A stretch of 64,000 nt of DNA, from contig JAUMZK010000013.1 in assembly GCA_030528145.1 (NCBI GenBank), positions 1 to 64,000 of the forward strand, in the 5' to 3' direction. The stretch comes from Actinomycetaceae bacterium. GTDB taxonomy: Bacteria > Actinomycetota > Actinomycetes > Actinomycetales > Actinomycetaceae. This document shows positions 60,579 through 64,000 of the stretch, piece after piece. Every line of letters starts with the position of its first letter. Position 1 is the first letter of the stretch. Position numbers and translations under genes: made by a program. Under the pieces are notes generated by a model. It worked only from the letters and a program-made list of their open reading frames with translations. It had not been told where the DNA came from and searched no databases.

Positions 60579-61145
60579 TTAGTTCTCGTAAACGTGTGGC
60601 GCTAGCGTGGCCACGAATGGAAGATTGCGGTATTTTTCGTTATAGTCCAGTCCGTAGCCGACCACAAATTCGTTGGGAATGTCAAACCCGACGTATTTCA
60701 CGTGTACGTCTGCTACTTGGGCTTCTGGTTTGCGCAGGGCGGTGAAGACTTCAACGGAGGCAGCCCCGCGTGCCTTCAAATTGGAAACCAGCCATGACAG
60801 GGTCAGCCCGCTGTCAATAATGTCTTCAATTACGAGGACGTGGCGTCCGGTGACACTGTTGTCCAGGTCTTTCAGGATACGCACCACACCACTAGATTTC
60901 GTACCAGAACCGTAGCTGGATACTGCCATCCAATCCATGGTGGTGTCGATGTGTAGTTTTCGCAGCAAGTCTGCCACTACCATTACGGCACCTTTGAGCA
61001 CACCGATCACTACCACGTTCTTGTCCCGGTAGTCCCGGTCAATTTCGGCGGCTATTTCACCGAGGCGCGCTTGCATTTGCGCTTCGCTGATAAGCATTTC
61101 TTTAAAGGCGGTGCCCACATCTTTTGCGTCCACCCAAATAATCAT
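60579..61145 (-). CDS. hpt: Hypoxanthine phosphoribosyltransferase
   Basis: 188 aa purine salvage enzyme making IMP or GMP with PRPP. Seen: VIGVLKGAVMVVADLLR, SSYGSGTKSSG, the PRPP loop VLVIEDIIDSGLT and FDIPNEFVVGYGLDYNEKYRNLP. ATG 61145 overlaps the tilS stop (ATGA). The tilS-hpt-ftsH order is conserved in many bacteria. Confidence 0.96.
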   Translation of the reverse strand: MIIWVDAKDVGTAFKEMLISEAQMQARLGEIAAEIDRDYRDKNVVVIGVLKGAVMVVADLLRKLHIDTTMDWMAVSSYGSGTKSSGVVRILKDLDNSVTGRHVLVIEDIIDSGLTLSWLVSNLKARGAASVEVFTALRKPEAQVADVHVKYVGFDIPNEFVVGYGLDYNEKYRNLPFVATLAPHVYEN

Positions 61146-62200
61146 AGTTGTTTTCTAAAAATTAGTTGATTCCTGGCGGACTTTCGTCTCACGCTCACAC
61201 CTGGTAGATTCAGGGTCCCCTGCCCCCGCCAATTAGTTACCAGTTGGTCGATGCGTTGCAAGTGCTCGAATGTGAGCGCACGCCCCCCTAATTTCCCCGC
61301 CGCATTGCGGTACACGCGCCGCCGGGTAGCAGGCGGATGACCAGCCAAAACTTCTGTATTAAAGCGGGTTTCGTCCTCGTCTGTTGCCACCGTCGCCTGC
61401 CTTGCGACCAGGTGCGCGTAATATTCCAAAGCATCGTCGTCAGCGCGCGTCAATGCCGCCGTTTTCGCGAGGGCGGCAGTCGGGTCCATTCCCAAAGCCA
61501 TAGTGAGCGCGGGCAACGCAATTTCGCGAATAGCGGAGCGGCGCAATGGTGTACCGTCGGCGGCTTTCCACGGACCGTCTACTTTGTTGGTGGGGTCTTT
61601 GACGTATTCCAGGTCGAGGGCGGTGCAGCAGGCTTCAGTTTGGGCGCGCCGGATTCCCAGGAGTGGCCGCATTATTGGTCCGCATTCGCGCATACCTGCC
61701 AGGGTGCGGGTGCCGGATCCACGTCCTAACGCTAGCAGTGTCCCCTCGGCTTGGTCGTCCATAGTGTGCCCCAACCAGATGGGCTTGTCATCCAGTCCCA
61801 GTTGTTTTAGGGCGAGGGCGAAGGCGCGGTATCTTCCTTCGCGGGCGTCTCCTTCCGGACCACTGTTGCCGCTCAGCTCCCCAGGATCAACAGTGGCAAC
61901 CGTGGCGTGTGCGCCCAGTTCTTGTAATAAGGCTGCGACTTGTTCGGCTTCTGCCGCCGAGTGGGGGCGAATCTGGTGGTCTACTGTGATGGTGTGGACG
62001 GGCAGCCCCGCCCGCGTTGCCAAATCAATGGCGCAGACCGCGAGTGCCAGCGAATCCGCGCCTCCGGAGCACCCAACTATTACGGGGTTAGTGTATCCGA
62101 CGAGGGCGCGGCGCACCGCCAATGATACCGGGCGGACATCGGGGTGGGGTTTAGGGCCGATCAGTCGGGAGGCTAATACCAACGTATTGTTCCTGTTCAC
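61142..62200 (-). CDS. tilS: tRNA(Ile)-lysidine synthase
   Basis: 352 aa N-type ATP pyrophosphatase that converts C34 of tRNA-Ile(CAU) to lysidine, allowing AUA decoding. Seen: the PP-loop VGCSGGADSLALA at residues about 42-54, ITVDHQIRPHS, GHTMDDQAEG, and RPLLGIRRAQT. The C-terminal domain is short, as in other actinobacteria. GTG 62200 overlaps the dacB stop (GTGA). Confidence 0.94.
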   Translation of the reverse strand: MNRNNTLVLASRLIGPKPHPDVRPVSLAVRRALVGYTNPVIVGCSGGADSLALAVCAIDLATRAGLPVHTITVDHQIRPHSAAEAEQVAALLQELGAHATVATVDPGELSGNSGPEGDAREGRYRAFALALKQLGLDDKPIWLGHTMDDQAEGTLLALGRGSGTRTLAGMRECGPIMRPLLGIRRAQTEACCTALDLEYVKDPTNKVDGPWKAADGTPLRRSAIREIALPALTMALGMDPTAALAKTAALTRADDDALEYYAHLVARQATVATDEDETRFNTEVLAGHPPATRRRVYRNAAGKLGGRALTFEHLQRIDQLVTNWRGQGTLNLPGVSVRRKSARNQLIFRKQL

Positions 62201-63657
62201 GGCAGGGCTGCCAGGGCGGTGGCGGCTTTGTCGACGGCCTCAATTACACCGCCGGCAGCTCCAGAGGCGTAGCCGTCGACAATTATTGCGAACGTCAAAC
62301 GCTTGCCCGAGCGGGTAGTGATATAACCGGAAAGGGAGCGACTGTGCGACAAAGTACCGGTTTTGGCGCGAACTACCCCGGCGCCCTCGGTATCGAAAAA
62401 CCGGTCGTGTAAGGTGCCGTCCAGGCTAGCAACTGGCAGTGCGGACGGAATTGAATGCATTTCGGGTCCGCTGCTTTCCAGGATTTTTACGAAGGCGTCT
62501 GCGGATATGCGTCCTTTTTCTGACAACCCGGAACAGTCGCGGTTAGCTACTTCGGCGCGGGGGATTTTCAGGTTTGCAATGACGCTTTGAACGACTTTGT
62601 CCGCACCGGCAAAAGTGGCAGGTTGTCCGGCTTTGGCGGCGGCGGCGTGGCAAATGCCTTCTGCCAAGGTGTTGTCAGAGTCTTTCAGCGTCTCGTGGAT
62701 TACTGCTGCTAAAGGTGCAGATTGGACGCTCGCCAGGCGTTCGCCTTCTTTGGCTTTGCTTTGGGTGGTTTCGCTGACGGTAATGCCGGCTTCTGTAAGG
62801 CGGTGAGCAAATTCCGTGGCGACCACCTGCACGGGGTCATCATAGTAGCGGTATTGCGTGCCATCTATGCGTCCTGTGTCGATTGCCAAGGGCACTATTT
62901 TGCCTACAAACTCGGTGTTCCCTTCCTCTGTCCAGTCCGGGTGCGTATCGGGTTTACCGTAGTATGTGGTGTCAATGTTCAGCCGCACTGACCCCACTTT
63001 TTCCTTCTTCAGTTTGGCGGCAGTGGCGGCAGCGAGGTCGCCCAAACCAGCGTGCCCGTTAGTCAGGCGGGCCTGTCCTTTGCCACTGCTTAGCAGCATG
63101 TCGCCCTCGCCAATTAGGTTCAATGTGCCGTCACTGTACGTGGTGTACGTGGGAAAACGGTAGTTCGGTCCCAGAATTTTCAGGGCGGTAGCGGCAGCTA
63201 CCAGTTTTGTCGAGGACGCTGGCACCAGTGTTTCTTTCGGGTTGATTGCCCCCAGGTCTTTACCGTCTGCCCGCACTAGGGCGGATATTTTGGCGGGCGT
63301 GGCGGCGGGATTTGGCGAGGGCGGTGGGGGGAGCGCGCCTTCGCCTTCCTTCTTTTCTGGCGGCTTTGTCCCGTTGTTGCCGCTGGCGGCTGTGGCGTTC
63401 ACTGTGTCCACATCTGTTTTCAAAGTATTCAGGATTGCCGCCACTTTTTGGGCATCAACTGGGGTTTCCTGGGGTTTAGAGAAGGTCACTTTTGCGAGTC
63501 TTAACGGTTTGAATGCAGGGAGGCGTTGCGGGTCAGATACGGGTGGCTTAGTTGTCAGTATGCCTGGTACTTTGTCGAAAGTATCGGCCGTACCATAAGC
63601 ACCCACAGCCACCAGAAAGGTCGAAACTAAAACGGTAACAACTGCTTTCCGACCCAC
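62197..63657 (-). CDS. dacB: D-alanyl-D-alanine carboxypeptidase/endopeptidase (PBP4, peptidase family S13)
   Basis: 486 aa from GTG 63657. Exported low-molecular-mass penicillin-binding protein that trims or cleaves peptidoglycan cross-links. An N-terminal hydrophobic segment (KAVVTVLVSTFLVAVGAYG) serves as signal or anchor, followed by a Pro/Lys/Gly-rich linker to about residue 125. The penicillin-binding motifs are SSTK (SxxK), SDN (SxN, in LKDSDNTLAEG) and KTG (AKTGTLSHS). A GGGGGG stretch 5 bases before GTG 63657 favours this start over TTG 63669. It leads the dacB-tilS-hpt-ftsH unit and diverges from ppa across 79 bases. Confidence 0.92.
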   Translation of the reverse strand: MGRKAVVTVLVSTFLVAVGAYGTADTFDKVPGILTTKPPVSDPQRLPAFKPLRLAKVTFSKPQETPVDAQKVAAILNTLKTDVDTVNATAASGNNGTKPPEKKEGEGALPPPPSPNPAATPAKISALVRADGKDLGAINPKETLVPASSTKLVAAATALKILGPNYRFPTYTTYSDGTLNLIGEGDMLLSSGKGQARLTNGHAGLGDLAAATAAKLKKEKVGSVRLNIDTTYYGKPDTHPDWTEEGNTEFVGKIVPLAIDTGRIDGTQYRYYDDPVQVVATEFAHRLTEAGITVSETTQSKAKEGERLASVQSAPLAAVIHETLKDSDNTLAEGICHAAAAKAGQPATFAGADKVVQSVIANLKIPRAEVANRDCSGLSEKGRISADAFVKILESSGPEMHSIPSALPVASLDGTLHDRFFDTEGAGVVRAKTGTLSHSRSLSGYITTRSGKRLTFAIIVDGYASGAAGGVIEAVDKAATALAALP

Positions 63658-63736
63658 GAAACCCCCCAAAATCTAGTAACTATTTGTCCAGTCTACCTGT
63701 AGCATTGAAAGCAATTACAACGCGAAAGAGGAGACT

Positions 63737-64000
63737 ATGGAATTCGACGTCACCATCGAAATCCCTAAGGGCAACCGAAACAAGTACGAAATTGACCACG
63801 AAACTGGGCGCATACGTTTGGACCGCATGTTGTTCACGTCTACACGTTACCCTGACGATTATGGTTTTATTGATAACACTTTAGGCGAGGACGGCGACCC
63901 ACTGGACGTCCTCGTGCTGCTTGAAGAACCCACGTTCCCTGGATGCGTGATCCGGTGTCGAGCGTTGGGCATGTTCCGTATGCGTGACGAAAAGGGCGGT
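63737..64000 (+). CDS. ppa: Inorganic pyrophosphatase (start only)
   Basis: The first 88 residues of a family I soluble pyrophosphatase, cut by the window end. Seen: [26 protein letters not shown] and [24 protein letters not shown] with the metal-binding aspartates. ATG 63737 has AGAGGAG 5 bases upstream. It removes pyrophosphate from biosynthetic reactions. Its place opposite dacB is the same as in mycobacteria. Confidence 0.95.
   Translation, partial: MEFDVTIEIPKGNRNKYEIDHETGRIRLDRMLFTSTRYPDDYGFIDNTLGEDGDPLDVLVLLEEPTFPGCVIRCRALGMFRMRDEKGG

Larger units (their letters stand above)
1..64000. repeat. Dispersed heptamer GAGGRCG (CGAGGRCG), about 165 copies
   Basis: The sequence GAGGACG or GAGGGCG, or its complement, recurs throughout the window. 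Examples are 271-278, 1691-1698, 6961-6968, 15329-15341 (tandem), 23934-23953 (inverted pair), 33068-33085 (inverted pair), 37702, 37750, 40590, 55930, 60834 and 63210. I counted about 95 copies on the + strand and about 70 on the - strand by eye. Roughly 20 would be expected for a random sequence of this base composition. Most copies have a preceding C (CGAGGRCG). Copies lie in coding and non-coding DNA and in different reading frames (Ala-Leu, Val-Leu, Glu-Asp, Glu-Gly), which argues against a protein motif. Uptake signal, recombination signal and codon-pair bias are all possible explanations. Confidence 0.75.

Noticed and set aside
1-64000. FtsK-orienting (KOPS) or other polar signal as explanation of the GAGGRCG motif
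   Set aside because: Such signals are strongly skewed to one strand within a replichore; here copies are split about 95 to 70. A weak skew could still come from gene orientation.
1-64000. CRISPR arrays, riboswitches and rRNA genes
   Set aside because: No regularly spaced repeats, no recognisable riboswitch cores upstream of the folate, PTS or men genes, and no rRNA sequence seen.

Overview
The window is a chromosomal segment of an actinobacterium. The evidence is gene order and gene families: the pair of a small excisionase-type HTH gene and ribosomal protein bS22, a tRNA-Thr/tRNA-Met/rpmG cluster, the block ppa | dacB-tilS-hpt-ftsH-folE-folP-folBK-DUF3180 (the order known from mycobacteria), and a menaquinone/complex I superlocus as in other actinomycetes. 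Base composition looks moderate for the phylum (roughly 52-55 % GC by eye). With a sugar PTS and an LAxTG-type sorting signal, a member of the Actinomycetaceae or a near relative is the best guess; this is inference, because no rRNA gene is present.

Layout. 1-1556: a graveyard of accessory DNA, holding the frameshifted end of a sortase-anchored surface protein, a decayed prophage endolysin and an IS3-family tail. 1557-5957: a two-gene PTS (EIIA-HPr-EI fusion, then EIIB-EIIC with a second Cys-less EIIB-like domain). 6047-7919: murB, rpmG and tRNA-Met, -Thr and -Tyr. 8175-13402: ferredoxin-NADP reductase, two transporters and a YibE/F membrane protein. 13470-32698: one long leftward array, menG-menJ-nuoA to nuoN-polyprenyl diphosphate synthase, encoding a complete 14-subunit complex I plus late menaquinone steps. 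32786-42726: menF, menD, menC, menB, menE and menA with an HtrA protease and two small membrane proteins. 42831-49683: histidine phosphatase, HAD hydrolase, EamA transporter, bS22/HTH pair, KtrB/KtrA potassium uptake and RadA. 49680-53677: an unrecognised three-gene cell-envelope locus. 54020-63657: the folate/ftsH/hpt/tilS/dacB block. 63737-64000: start of inorganic pyrophosphatase.

The genes fit together as a respiratory module. The men genes make demethylmenaquinone, MenG methylates it, MenJ probably saturates its side chain, the trans-prenyltransferase supplies the chain, and complex I reduces the product. Only menH and menI of the classical route are not seen here.

The most striking signal is not a gene. 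A short motif, GAGGRCG (often CGAGGRCG), recurs about 165 times by eye on both strands, inside and between genes, several-fold above chance. Its density, near-balanced orientation and occasional inverted pairing resemble DNA-uptake-type sequences, but its function is open. The second candidate for something undescribed is the 49.7-53.7 kb envelope locus.
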